Shown: positions 9,359 to 21,100 of the stretch, piece by piece
How positions within the stretch are numbered: the stretch's first letter is position 1
Layout: each line of letters starts with the position of its first letter
The notes under the pieces: model-generated
Told to the model about the DNA's origin: nothing
What the model saw: the letters and a program-made list of their open reading frames with translations, nothing else
The model's database searches: none
Source of the DNA: Favolaschia claudopus
Taxonomy: Eukaryota; Basidiomycota; Agaricomycetes; Agaricales; Mycenaceae
NCBI GenBank assembly: GCA_037176885.1
Contig: JAWWNJ010000001.1
Coordinates: 496,001 to 560,000, forward strand
Length of the DNA: 64,000 bases
Reading direction: 5' to 3'
Program-made: the position numbers and the translations under genes

Positions 9359-12300
9359 TCTTACCAAATTATCTAAGCCAGCGCTCCCCGACGGGCGGGA
9401 ACTAGAGCAATGAATACGCCGCATCAGGTTTCGCACCAATTCGTCATATGTGCATCGCAAAGAGGTGATACACATCTCCGCTCGTTTGCATGTTCAAGAT
9501 GAAAAAATTCTTTGCGCCGTGCCCTGCCGCGTTATGTAGCAGTTCGCCGCTGTCCATGCATGTCGACGGCTGAATCGGAATTTGGATTTCTTTCACCGAT
9601 GGTTGGGTCCTCGTCGCTGGGCAATTGGTGCATACGCACTCTTTCGCGAATGCTCATCCAATTCGAATTGCACCCTACACTAGTACACACGATCCCCGGG
9701 ACTTTTGTTTTCTGCGCTGCATTTTTACTCACGTCATACACGGAATTCGTTGCTAACTTCCAATTTTGAAATGCATCATCTTCGTCGCCGAGCGCTGCAA
9801 GCCCTCGCTCAATTTACAACAATAGCGCAGAGCATCCCAAGTGCTCTTCTCCTCAAGGCTGGTCTATGAGCGCTAAAACTTTTCTGTGAAGGTGAAGAAG
9901 GGCATCGTAAATCCATCACCTAAAAACGCCACTGATGGATTATCGAAGTAGCCCGAGTCGGCCGAATTCAATACACGCGAAATCCTAACAGCGCGTAAGA
10001 CGCCGAAAAAAATTAGGGTTGTTTAGATTCTGTTGATAAATGAGTTTCGCGCCTTTGAATTTTCCAACTTGTGGACTTGAACAATTCGAGGTTCCACTGA
10101 CGTCGACTTGTAGCATTTTGCAAATTTCCTTGACTTCGTTCCGCTAAAACGGAACGGGACTGCTGTCACTGCCGATCTCGCAAATCCAGGTACGCTCGAT
10201 CAATTTCCTTCGTCTTCAACCACTCAGCTAGAGCGGTTCAGCGTAGTTCAGCGTCGAATCCGAAGATGATGCCTCCGACGTCGGCGCCCCAGAAATATGC
10301 ACCCGCGCGGTTTTCGCCAAATACTTCTAGATTCCGGTTGCGCGGTTGTGAGGTGGCGTCGGCCTTGGGAACTCTTTTAATTGAATTGATTTTGCAATTT
10401 GAACGGGGGTTGCGCATTTAACTGTCAACGGCCGGCTGATCTGCGGAAGCGGGTGGTATGGTCGGACTCCAGTCTTCCGTTGCACACGGTTGCTGAGGGA
10501 TTTGCGAGAAGCCGCCGGTGATACACTTGGGCACCGGGTGAGTTATTTTTTTCTGTCATTCGCGAAATTCGCAAGATTCATTTTATTGGTGCTCTCCAGC
10601 CCCGGTCGATGCACAACCCCCACCTCATCGACGCCCGCCGCAATCTGGCGCATCATCGAAGGCGCATCAACCTATCATCGGCTGCCAAAAACATTTAAGA
10701 TTGCATCCGAAGGGAGAAAAAGAAACCCGCGGCTTCTAAACAATTAGATTATCTGATTGAAAGGTCATCAAGCTTCGTAGCACGAGGCTCACAAGCTTTA
10801 TATCGTCTAGCCTGGTCTTAGGACTACTGAGCCAGGGCTAGAAATTCTGAATCAGAACTCTTCGCTGTTCGCGGGTTCTCGTTGGTAGTCATTTGGTTCT
10901 GCTGGGCAGGCGGTATATGAAGCTCAGGCTGATGATGCAACTGACCGGACTCTTGGCTGTTCTTGTAACCTCACAGACTTCTCGACAATCGGATGGAAAT
11001 GGAAGGTCAGATATCAGTAGAATCAGTGCATGAATCGCCGCCTTCTCGATGCCTATGGCTCCAGTTTCTATCATATCATCACGAATCCGAACCATCTCCG
11101 CGCGCTGTGAGCGTTACATTGTGGACCAGGTGAGTCTATCGTATGGTCTGCCTCGCGCGACAGAAGCACACTTCAGCAAGTCGAATTGTTGAATTGCCGC
11201 CCCATTGAAAGAAATTGCCGACCAGTCGCGTACGCGACCCACTCTAAAGGTTAAGTTCGAGTCGGAACAAGATTCCGTTTACCCGACTCAATGCCGGCGG
11301 GACTGAGTGCAAGGGACGCGATACCGGTGATAAAATCGACATCCGATACACAACAGCCGCAGGTACGACGACCAGTCTGCCGTAGTTTGGTCCGGAATGA
11401 TTGTTAGTATTCACCGACAAAAAATCGAACTCGAATAGATCCAGAACAGTGCAACGAATTAAATTCATACCAGCGCCGCCCGAGCGACATACCGGTTTCA
11501 ATGTTAGACTACACTAGTAAGCGAGCCTCAAACCAACAACGGCGGCGGCCGTCGGGCTAGTACTTACAGTACCTGGCTCAAACTTTAATAATGTCGGGGG
11601 CGGCCTTCAGGACGTTACTTACTTATGCCTATCCCCTCAATTTCTGCAGGAAATGCCAGGAAACAACCCTTGTTGAAGTTAGTTGAAAATCGAACTCCGC
11701 CCTCCGGTTCACATGCCGTTGTACTTCTGCCAATCGGAGCGAGGTATCCGGTGAAGGCCATCAAATGAAAGCAGTGCCGAGGCTCGGCGCCGAATTCTGG
11801 ATTTCACTTAGACTTCCCAGTCAATCCCCCACCGAGCGCAAGCTTGAGCCAACCTCTCCCTACAAGTCTTTGCGTCTACCAAATTCGCTCTCCACTTCCC
11901 GACGATCTCCCCATTCGACAGCTCCAGGCTAAAAATTTCAACTTCAGATGTCCGACTCAATTCATAGACAAATATCCATGATATTCCTTCGTCCCATACA
12001 ACAACAAAATGAAATAGAGAACTCGCATATAAAGTAATATAACAACAACAGAGATAAAAAACAAATGTAGACGGACATGTAACGGCTGTAGTGTAGTTAA
12101 TCGAACCATATCGTAGGTGTATACTTTCCGTGGGCTGGGCCTGTAGGGTAGATTGTGATGAGGGTGAGCATGAGGAAGGCGAAGTGGTAGTGGTGGTGGT
12201 AGTACAATGCGTGCGTAATGATGTGTAGGAATGTGCGATATGAGTGGAATGAATGGAATGGGATGCATGCGTGTTTTTGCGATGAGGATGTGTGTGTGGT

Positions 12301-12673
12301 GAATGTGGTGAATGCAGCATGCGGAATGTGAGGTGCGAGGTGGTACATACATACAGTGACAATGAGATGAGAGGAGGAGATGGAGGGTATGCGCAAGAAA
12401 GACACGATGAGAGATGACGATGATGATATGAGAGAAGACGATGAGAGATGAGATCCGATCCATCCAGGTAAGCAAACGAGAGACCATCCAATGAAAGAGA
12501 GAAACTGAGATCCGGTGGTGAGGAGTGAGTGAGCACAGACCCGTCGTGGGGTATACCAAGGGACACGGAAAGGAAGGTGCTTTTAGCGAGTGAGTGCGAG
12601 TGGCGGGCTTTTTGAGGCTGGGGTGGGGTGAGACAGGGGGCGGCGACGACGTCGAGGTCGAAGGCAGAGGCTC
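9359..12673. other. Gene-poor stretch and probable 3' UTR of the C2H2 gene
   Basis: From 9359 to about 11.8 kb I find only short motif-free frames and mixed-composition DNA. From about 11.8 to 12.67 kb the sequence, read on the minus strand, is CA/CT-rich (long His/Ser/Thr runs in translation). It lies directly after the stop of the C2H2 regulator, so it is best read as its 3' untranslated and downstream region. Confidence 0.45.
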
Positions 12674-15331
12674 TCAAACCCTCCCCACATAATCCTTATG
12701 CACCCGCATATGCTGCCCAAGATTATCATGCCGCGAAAAGTCCTTGCCGCAGCCGGGGTATGGGCATTTGTGGGCTGCGAAGGCAAGACGCGTTAGCATC
12801 GTCGATAACAAAAAATCGAAAGGGAAGATATAGGGATCGAGAGAAAGTCGACGTCGAAGATGGGGTTGGGAGATACGATGATAAAAACGTAAAAAACACC
12901 ACTCACGTTTCTCCCAAGTATGTATACTCCTCACATGTCTCTTCAAATGCTCCCCCCGCGCAAAACACTTCCCGCACCCGGGGACTTTACACGTATACAG
13001 CCGCGCGGGGGTTTTCCCGCCGTTGGACGAGGTCGAGGCGGCGGAGCGGCGGCCTAGGCGAGCGTTAGCGAGCCATTCAAGCGAGCGCGTAGAATGATAA
13101 AAAATGCGGAGGAAGGAAAACTAAGAAAGGAAACAACACTCACCTCCTTGACCCTCCCCATACAACATCCCCACAGTCGGCACCCTCCTCCCCCGACTCT
13201 TCTTCGTCAAATTCGGAACCGGGATCGGAATGGGCAGCGCCGCGCTCGGGCGCGTGCGTTGTCTCCTCCCTTCTCCTCCTCCACCACCAATCCCCCCGTC
13301 GACGCCAAGGGAGGAGGAGAGGGAAGGATGCGAAGGATGCGGGAACCCAGATGATAACATCGGGAACCCCGCAGACGAGGAGGCGGAGGAGGGAGAGTAT
13401 GATTGCGAGGGGACGGTGTACCCCGCTTCGTATACGCCTAACACAAAAACGATCATCAGCAACGCATCCTTTCGGTCGTATCAAATGAAAGAGAGCTCAC
13501 CATCATACCCCATCCCCGCATCAGCATACCCATACCCACCCACATTCCCACTATTATACCTCCCTCCCCTCCTCTGCCGCCTCACCCCCCTCGGCAAAAA
13601 CTCCTCATCGCTCCCCTCATCCCCGTCCACATCCTCCTCCTCCTGATACTCCCCATCATCATCCCCGTCCTCATCAGGCGCGTACTCGCTCGGACTCTCA
13701 TCGCTCGCCGCACCTTCCTCGACTCCGCGTCTTTGTGATTGCCTTTGCCTGGTTTCCCGCTGCGACGAGGCAGCAGCAGCAGCCGCGCTAGCGAACTCGA
13801 CATCCCCATCAACCTCGCCCTCCGCGTCCAAATCAGCCTCGGCCTCCCCATCCGCGTCCGCGTCGATTTCCCCGTCGAATCCCCTCCCCGAAACGTCCAA
13901 CCCCAACACATTAACCAACGGACTCCCGCTCTGACTCCGCCCCCCGCTCCCCGCATGACTCAACGAATGCGCGCTCAGCGCAGGCGACCCGCCGCCCAAA
14001 ACATACCGCGGGTCGATGTGCCCGTGCCCGTGTCCGTGGCCGTTGACGTGGCTCATGGCGTGCGGGTGCTGTTGAGAGGGGACGAAGTGCCCGTTGACGC
14101 CCGCATGCACGTTGACGTTAACGTTAACGAACCCCGCACCCTCCCCCGCGGGCATCACCCCCGAATGCGAATGCGCGTGTGCCATGGGGTACGCCTGATG
14201 CTGAGGTTGAGGCTGGCCGCCCGTCACCGCGCCTTGGATCGACGACGGCGACCCTCCTCCTCCTCCGCCTGCCCCGTTACTATGGTGGGAATGCGAGTGC
14301 GAGTGGGAGGACGAGAACGAATGCGCGGACAAAGCGGGGGAGGCGAGCGTGTGGGGGTGGGCGTAGGGCGATTGCGAGTTGGCGTGCTGAGGGGGGTGAG
14401 AAGGGTGGGGTGAGTGGGATGAGTGGTGCGAGGATTGGGAGTGGGTGTCCCAAGGGGAGGTGGGGGAGGTTGGGGAGGGGGTCGTATCGTACTAAAAGAA
14501 GTAGAAGGGCGAGTCAGTATGGATTGAATGGTAGGAAGAAGGAGAGACGAGGAAAGGTAAAGAGAGACAGGGATGTCTAATTGCGTCGAATCAATCGCAA
14601 AGTACCGAGTCGTCGAAGAAGGACTTCAAAGAGGGAGAAAAAGAGAAGAAACCCACATGATACCCATACACCGCATTCGCACTATAGCTGCGCTGCACGC
14701 CTCCGGGGTGAACGGTGTTGTACAGCTGGTGGTGCTGGTGGTGGTGGACCGCCGAGATGGGGCTGCGATACGTAGAGGCGCGCCAGTCTTCTGCGGCAGG
14801 GAGGTCGAGAAGTTGGGGATGGTGTCCTGAGGACGCGGAGAGGGCTGCGGATGGGTGTTCGAGGGCGGGGAGGTGGTTCGGGGGACCGGAGAGCGTGAGT
14901 GGCAGGTGCGTGTTGTGTTGCTGTGAAGTCGAGTCAGCGGGAGAATAGACGGAAAAATAGAGAAAAGACAAAACGAGACCCACATAACCCTGCGCCGCTT
15001 GCGCGTTGTAATACCCCTGCGCGGAAAAGATGCCCGCGCCGACCAAGCTTTTCTTACTCGCCGACAAAACGGGACTGCTCCACGGCAAATGCTGGTACGC
15101 GAAGCCTAGATGCTGTTGCTCGTCGTGGCTGCCGTTGCTGCTGTGGTGCGCCCCGGCGTACTGCGCCTGGTGGTGCAAGTCAAAGGCGTCATCGAGAGGC
15201 GAGCGTATCGACTGCGAGTCTGCGGTGAACTCGCTGCTGCTGGCGCTGAAGTCGGTGTAGGTGGGCGAGACGGGCGACGGGGGCGGGCCGGGGTGTGAGT
15301 GTGATGGGTGTGTAGCAGTAGCAGTAGCCAT
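12674..15331 (-). CDS. C2H2 zinc-finger regulator, Msn2/Msn4-like
   Basis: The start is at 15331 (MATATATHPSHSHPGPPPSP). About six exons follow on the minus strand, and the stop is at 12674-12676. The long N-terminal part is low-complexity: His/Ser-rich blocks, an HGHGHGH run, an Asp/Glu-Ala region (ADADGEAEADLDAEGEVDGD) and a second acidic patch (EYQEEEDVDGDEGSDEE). Two C-terminal fingers follow: TCKVPGCGKCFARGEHLKRH..H and, after an intron near 12.8-12.9 kb, CPYPGCGKDFSRHDNLGQHM..H. The linker and helix residues (R-x-EHLKRH / R-x-DNLxQH) match the Msn2/4 stress-response pair that binds AGGGG-type elements in yeasts. It is predicted to be a nuclear transcription factor. An exon around 13.2-13.45 kb carries a basic KKSRGRR segment that could serve as a nuclear localisation signal. 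Confidence 0.85.
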
Positions 15332-16489
15332 AGTCGTCTCAGTCTAGTCCAAGCGTCGAAGAGCAAGGGAGAGAGACGAGATGGAGGTGAGATGAGAGTT
15401 GTGAGACGGGTTAATTAAAAGGCTTGTTGTGGATGAAATAGGGATTTCACAAGCCAGACCCTTGTCTGTCGTCGGATACGATCGACCCAAAAGTCTACGA
15501 TCGTCATTCAATCCACTTTCAATTTCACATTTATCAATCCCTGGCCCTTGCTCTCTCTTCAATTATCCTACTAGTACTCTCTACTCGCACATATCAGCGC
15601 CATCTACCAACGAGCAAACGAACCAGCTCACCTTTTTTTCTCCTCGCACCTCTCGCGCACATCGACGCATTAGGAAATCCTTCCCTGCCTCCCACATCAT
15701 CACATGCCGTAACTTTCTCTGGTTCCTGTGGCTGTCCTCCCGATCCTTTTTTCTAATCGGATCTCAGATTCATTTCGCTCTTCACCCGATTTGGCCTTCG
15801 AGGCGAAGTTATTGGTCAGCAATTCATTCCGCCTTTTCTGGACAGACAAGGCGCATCAGATGGGCGCGGGAACGGCTGTCGGCTGTCTCCTTGTTGATCG
15901 GATGAAGGCAAGTAAATCACGCGCTTTGGGTCTTGTGCGTGCGGAATGGCAACGACGACGATGTGGAAGGCGAGATGGAAGACACCCCAATTTTGAGCTC
16001 ATCCTCGGGACCAGATCTACTCCCGCCCGCTCGCCGCCACTGCAAGCAAGCTCCGACACAGCTCATACCCTCAAGCCTTCACCAGTCCCCCTCCCTCTCC
16101 ACCGCCCAAAGGTACGACGTCCACTCACTGCCCACCCACCCGACAATCGCAATCGCAAACCCATCCCAATCCAAATACAAATACTCAAACAACAAATTCA
16201 AAATCCCCACCTGCAAGTCATCATGACATCCGTTCTGGCAGACAGACAGCGACGTCGGCACCGGCATCGACTCTCGTCTTGGCATCGGCACTGGTGTCCC
16301 GTCACTCAAGCACGCAAATCCTGCCACCTTTTTCAACGTCGATTCGACCTCTCAAGTCGAATTTCACCACAGCCCGCCCGAAATTTCTGCCTGCCCGTCC
16401 ATCCGCGCATTCCTAAAATGCAGAATATTTTTCAAATGCCAAAGCTCAAACTACGGCACCGCTCCAAGTACCGAAGTCAACCAATGACA
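15332..16489. other. Upstream region of the C2H2 gene, no gene recognised
   Basis: Pyrimidine-rich leader-like sequence lies next to the C2H2 start. A 295-codon plus-strand frame (15728-16615) shows no motif and overlaps the following repeat; I do not call it a gene. Long regulatory upstream regions are common for fungal C2H2 regulators. Confidence 0.4.
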
Positions 16490-16905
16490 TTCCGATACCG
16501 AGCACGCAAAAATTCCAACCCCGCTTTACTCCGGGTTCCCTTCATACAGCCAGCCCTTCAGTTTGTTCCAACGACGCAGCGAACTAAAATCAGACAACGG
16601 CACCGGGCGGTGTAGCAAAAAATTCAACCCCGCCTTACTCCGGCTTCCCTTGCTGCAACAACCAGCCCTTCTCTCGCCGACATCTTGCCCTGCCGACAAC
16701 ATAATTATATTTCAACGACGCCGCAATCCGCGAACTAAACTCAGACAGCGGCGGCGTTGCAATAAGAAAGAAATTTTCAACCCCGCCTTACCCCGGCTTC
16801 ACGAATCCTGGATGAATCGCGTATGAAGGAAATTGCCAACAAAACGCCGCACGACGCCGCTAGTCGAAGCGAACAATATTATATGGGCAACAACGACATC
16901 GAGCA
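16490..16905. repeat. Degenerate tandem repeat, 110-150 bp period
   Basis: The block CAACCCCGCYTTACYCCGG recurs at about 16,514, 16,624 and 16,778. The block AACGACGC..CGAACTAAA.TCAGACA recurs at about 16,570 and 16,714. GAGCACGCAAA flanks the array at both ends (about 16,499 and 16,901). Units have diverged and contain indels. No coding frame is conserved. Confidence 0.6.
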
Positions 16906-17889
16906 CGCAAATCCTCCATTTTTTCTTTGCTTTTCAAAATTTATTTTCACGCCTTCCTTGTCTTTCCACCTCGTAACCCAAACCCACTTCCAGATGAATT
17001 CCTTGAACTGGCCTCACTTCCAGACTTCCCCGTCGATACACCGGCACCCAACTCCCACGCGACTTCGGACGGGCACCGCTCAACCTCACCGAATCACCAT
17101 TGAATATAAATAACCGCACTCCCGCGAACCACAGTCACTCCACCTTCCTCACCAATAGTACGCAATAAAACAAAATTAACCGCTCTGATTGGACGGGGTG
17201 CATGTATAGGTATGATGCGCCACCACCATAATATTCTACGCGACGACGCCACCGCCACATTGATCACTACTTCCCTTGCGGCGACCAATGAGATCCGTTC
17301 TTCTGACAGTCCGACGTTGGATTGGACATAAAACCTCACCTTTACCTCGCCTCTTACTTTTGAAGTTCAGCCGACGTTAACGGGGACGGTCCTGACGATT
17401 CGTGTTCAATGTCAATGCGGTGTGAACTCAGACTGAATTCAACCTCTCCAACTTACTCGTGGCATACTGATGAGATGATACTCTACTCGGAACACCACAC
17501 CCTGTGCTTGCAATGGCCTCCGATACTTACTCGTAACTGAACTCTGTCAGAAATTCTTACCCGACATCTGGTTGACGACGACTCGGAGGCGGGTGGTTGA
17601 CCGTTGACAACGAGTACCCCGATAACTGCCTCCGAACACCGAACAAAAACAGAGCAAACAAGGACCGACAAACCTCGACTCCAGAAAATAAAATTTTGAA
17701 CGCCGCTGACGTTATTCGGAGTCGAATAAGGTATGATCAATCCGACCCTGAACTTGATTCTGAAACAACGCTTACTCGGAACGCTCCTTGTTTTATTTTC
17801 CTTCAAGCAAGTCTTGTAAAACTGTCCTTGTTCTCTTCTTCAAATTTTCAACGATTTTCAAGCCAGAGCCTGGATGAATGTTCCTGTTA

Positions 17890-18134
17890 CTGTACACTTT
17901 CGACCAAAGGTTCAGGTGACGGGTGACGGGGACCCGTGAACTGAACAATTTTGAAGGTGGTGACGGGTGACACCGACTTTTTTCGTCCAAAAAAGGACAA
18001 AAAACGTCAAAAATCGCGGGCCGGCTGACGCCGGCCTACCATATATGGTAATTTGCTGTGCTGTGAACTATTTGTTCAGTGAACAATGAAGGTGACGGGT
18101 GACACCCCGTGAACCTTTGGTCGAAAGTATACAG
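17890..18134. mobile_element. Tc1/mariner-like MITE (245 bp)
   Basis: The terminal inverted repeats are about 23 bp: CTGTACACTTTCGACCAAAG.. at the left and its near-complement ..CTTTGGTCGAAAGTATACAG at the right. TA dinucleotides flank both ends (17888-17889, 18135-18136). Three direct copies of GGTGACGGGTGAC lie inside. There is no coding capacity. The TA target duplication points to a Tc1/mariner transposase acting in trans. Confidence 0.75.
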
Positions 18135-21100
18135 TATTCTCCTCCTCCTCCTCCACATCAATACTATCACAAGAAAATCCTTGTTCCCTCCATAGCGTAA
18201 CTTTTCGTACCTCTCGCTCTCGAGCTCGTGCCTGGCCGGAAGCCCGACCTGTTATGGTTCAACTTTGTTCCGTTTCGCGGTTACCTGACACCTTATGGCA
18301 TAACATGGCCTTGTTTGACGCTTTTCCGTAGCTTTCCGTCTTGTACTCTGGGAAACGGTTCCTGGCTGCTGACTAAAAGCTCTTGTTCTCGCTCTTTCTG
18401 TCATTTCGTTTTCATTTCCACTTGAACGCGGAGAAATCGTACCTCGAAAGTTCATCCTTGTTCTCGTTCAAGTCAAGTCCAAGATCCTTGAATTGTAATT
18501 CAAAAATGAAATCCAGGAAAATTCTTGGATAGAGCAAGCTTTCGCCCATCTCAAATTCCCTCGGCATTCACGAAACCGGCATTCACGAATACCGAAACCA
18601 TGCTCAACTTGAACAGAGGCTGAACTTTCACCACCGGCATCTCCCGTGATCCCATCATCCTACTTTCGTTTTCGTTTTCTTGCCGATTCCTTACTGACTG
18701 GCCTGCACTCCAGGATAAGAAGCCTGCCAGTTGGTTAAATTCACCCTTCAACACTACTCAAATCGTTCGTAGAAATCGCAAGCCATTCGTATTCAGGAAA
18801 GGTTCCTCATTGTCGTTGATTCGATTTTCGGCTGCTCTAAATTTACGAATGCTTCATCTTCGGGAGCCACGCAAAACAATGGAACGCGCAGCAGAAAATT
18901 CCTCCCCTCCCTCGGCACCGGATACCGACCTTCTCCTCTCCATCCCCACCCCAACCGGAGTCTAGACTGTAAACCAAATTCAACCCTATCCTCACGTTGT
19001 GGTGCGGCGCAAGATTCAATCCATGGAAGCATTTCCTCGGTTTCGAGCGTAATGTCGCACAAGTAACTCTTTGCTTACCAGCCCAAAGATGTATGTACCT
19101 CGTCTGAGCGTTCCAAGTTCAACTGATGGCGCATCAAAAGGTATTGATGAGGCTCTTCCTCCCTCTCAATCTGTCCTCGAAGTAATTACTCCCGCAGCAG
19201 AGAAAAAACGGAACTAAACACTACACCGTCAATTTGTTTCCGCCCTCCTCAATCTTACTTCTCTCCTCCTCTCACAACCTCCTCGCCACACGGAACCAAG
19301 TAAGCCCCTGCGGCCTCGAACTTGAAATGAATCCCTATATTTCATTCATCGTAAGAGGATCGGGGGCAAGGGAGACGCGCCTCTTAATAATACTAGTTCT
19401 GCTATCATGATCATATGCAGTCCTCCGACTCGAAACGACTCGATTTTCAGTTGAAAAGATGCCGGCGGTGCCGAGCTGATGTATTCATTTTACGATCATC
19501 GGCATTTTGCGTGATTCAGTGCTTATTCGAACCTTTCACCTCAGCGCGAAACCCGGAAGAGTACTTGAATATGGTTTTTGTGCTGCTAGAACACACCTGA
19601 AACTCCTATATACTCCAATGACAAACCGTGATTCAGCCCGTCCGTTCAATGTAGACTCCGTCCTCCGAAATCCTCTTGGCTTAATTATGCTTCCCCATCT
19701 CAACTCCTCTCTGCTCCAATTTCGCTGCTTCCGCCGCTTGGATAAATTGTTTCCCCTCTCCCAAAAGCCTCCGCGGCGCCCACAAACAGAATTCGAACGT
19801 CAGATAGGGGTCAATTATGACATAGGGGTCTACACAATCAGAAGAGTTGTGGACCTACAAGCTTTTTCACAGGGAGGATTTGCTTGATCAGCGTCCGTTT
19901 CTCCACTTTGCTTCTTGATTCGCGCAAATCATTGCAAAGCGGATAATCAGCTGTGTTGAGAGCGGAAGGTTCAGGAAGGAAGTGAAGTTGAGAGTGCCAT
20001 CAGGAGATCACGGAACATGCCGAGATATGGTTGAAAGTTGAGTTTCGTTCAATGGACCGCGTTGTTCGTTTCATGCTGTGTGTAGAGTACTGAGTTTACC
20101 GCTTTATTTTCCTGCTCTACTACTATTTGTGAGACTGACTGTGGACTCTTCCAGTTTCGCATGTTGTCGGAAATCAATTCTGGTTCAACTTTTTCACCAA
20201 ATCCAGGCCACGACGCGAAGTCGTCGGGTTTTTCAATCACATGCCTATCGTTTGCGCTCTGTCAATGTTCAAGTTGGCCTGCCTCGAGATCTCATTCCTC
20301 CTTGGCACTCCATGATAACATTTGCCATTCACTTGTACATGTCCTCTGACTTTTCTCCACCTGCGTCATAATTAAAATGTTCATACCCACCGAGAAATAA
20401 GGCTCCAACTGCCAGCGCTCACGTTTCAACTACGTATTCTCTTGTAGTGCAGTGACATGTCTAATAACACGCCAACGCTGATCGAATATATCGGGCGCAC
20501 GGAAAATAGGAGTGAAAAAGTGTGCCTCAGAAAGAAAAATATGCCCAGTCAAGCGGGTCTCTAATATAATACATCCCCACACAACCATCAGAATTTCAAG
20601 GTGCGATCCCACCTCCCAGTTGATTCGACAACTCGAACCGCATCACCGACGCTGCACCGCCGCCACTCGATCAGCGATCTTTTAATTTTGCGGAGTTCCC
20701 ACCGAAATGATCCGCTTCCAGTGCTGTGCCATTTAGGAGGCACTTTTCTTTACTGCACAAAAGACTGAATGTTTCTTGATCAGGATATATTCAAGCTTGA
20801 ACAATAAACTCCACGAGCGTTGGTGATCTAGAATTATGAGAATCTGAACAATGTCCACCCGCCGGAGCATCTCGGCACTCAAATTCTGAAATTCACAGGA
20901 AGGCATTTAAGGTTCGCGCTGCGTTTTCTTGCTATCAATCGCATTTCTAACGGGTTCTTTTTGAGGCGGTGAAATCGCAATGCTGATCTGGTTACAACTG
21001 AATGTGGCCGACCCGTCGCGAACCTACAGCTCTCTTGTCGTTTCAGTCTGCGTGCCTCACAACTCCCGCACATAACTTGTATGTCATTTGCTATCGTCGC

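Noticed and set aside
11808..12677. 289-codon minus-strand frame downstream of the C2H2 gene
   Set aside because: Composed of His/Ser/Thr/Leu low-complexity from CA/CT-rich DNA, no motif, starts at the stop of the C2H2 gene; best read as 3' UTR.
13739..14413. 224-codon plus-strand frame
   Set aside because: Arg/Val/Pro-rich antisense shadow of the His/Gly-rich exon of the C2H2 gene.
15728..16615. 295-codon plus-strand frame
   Set aside because: No domain or signal, runs into a degenerate tandem repeat, Arg/Pro/His-biased as expected from GC-rich non-coding DNA.
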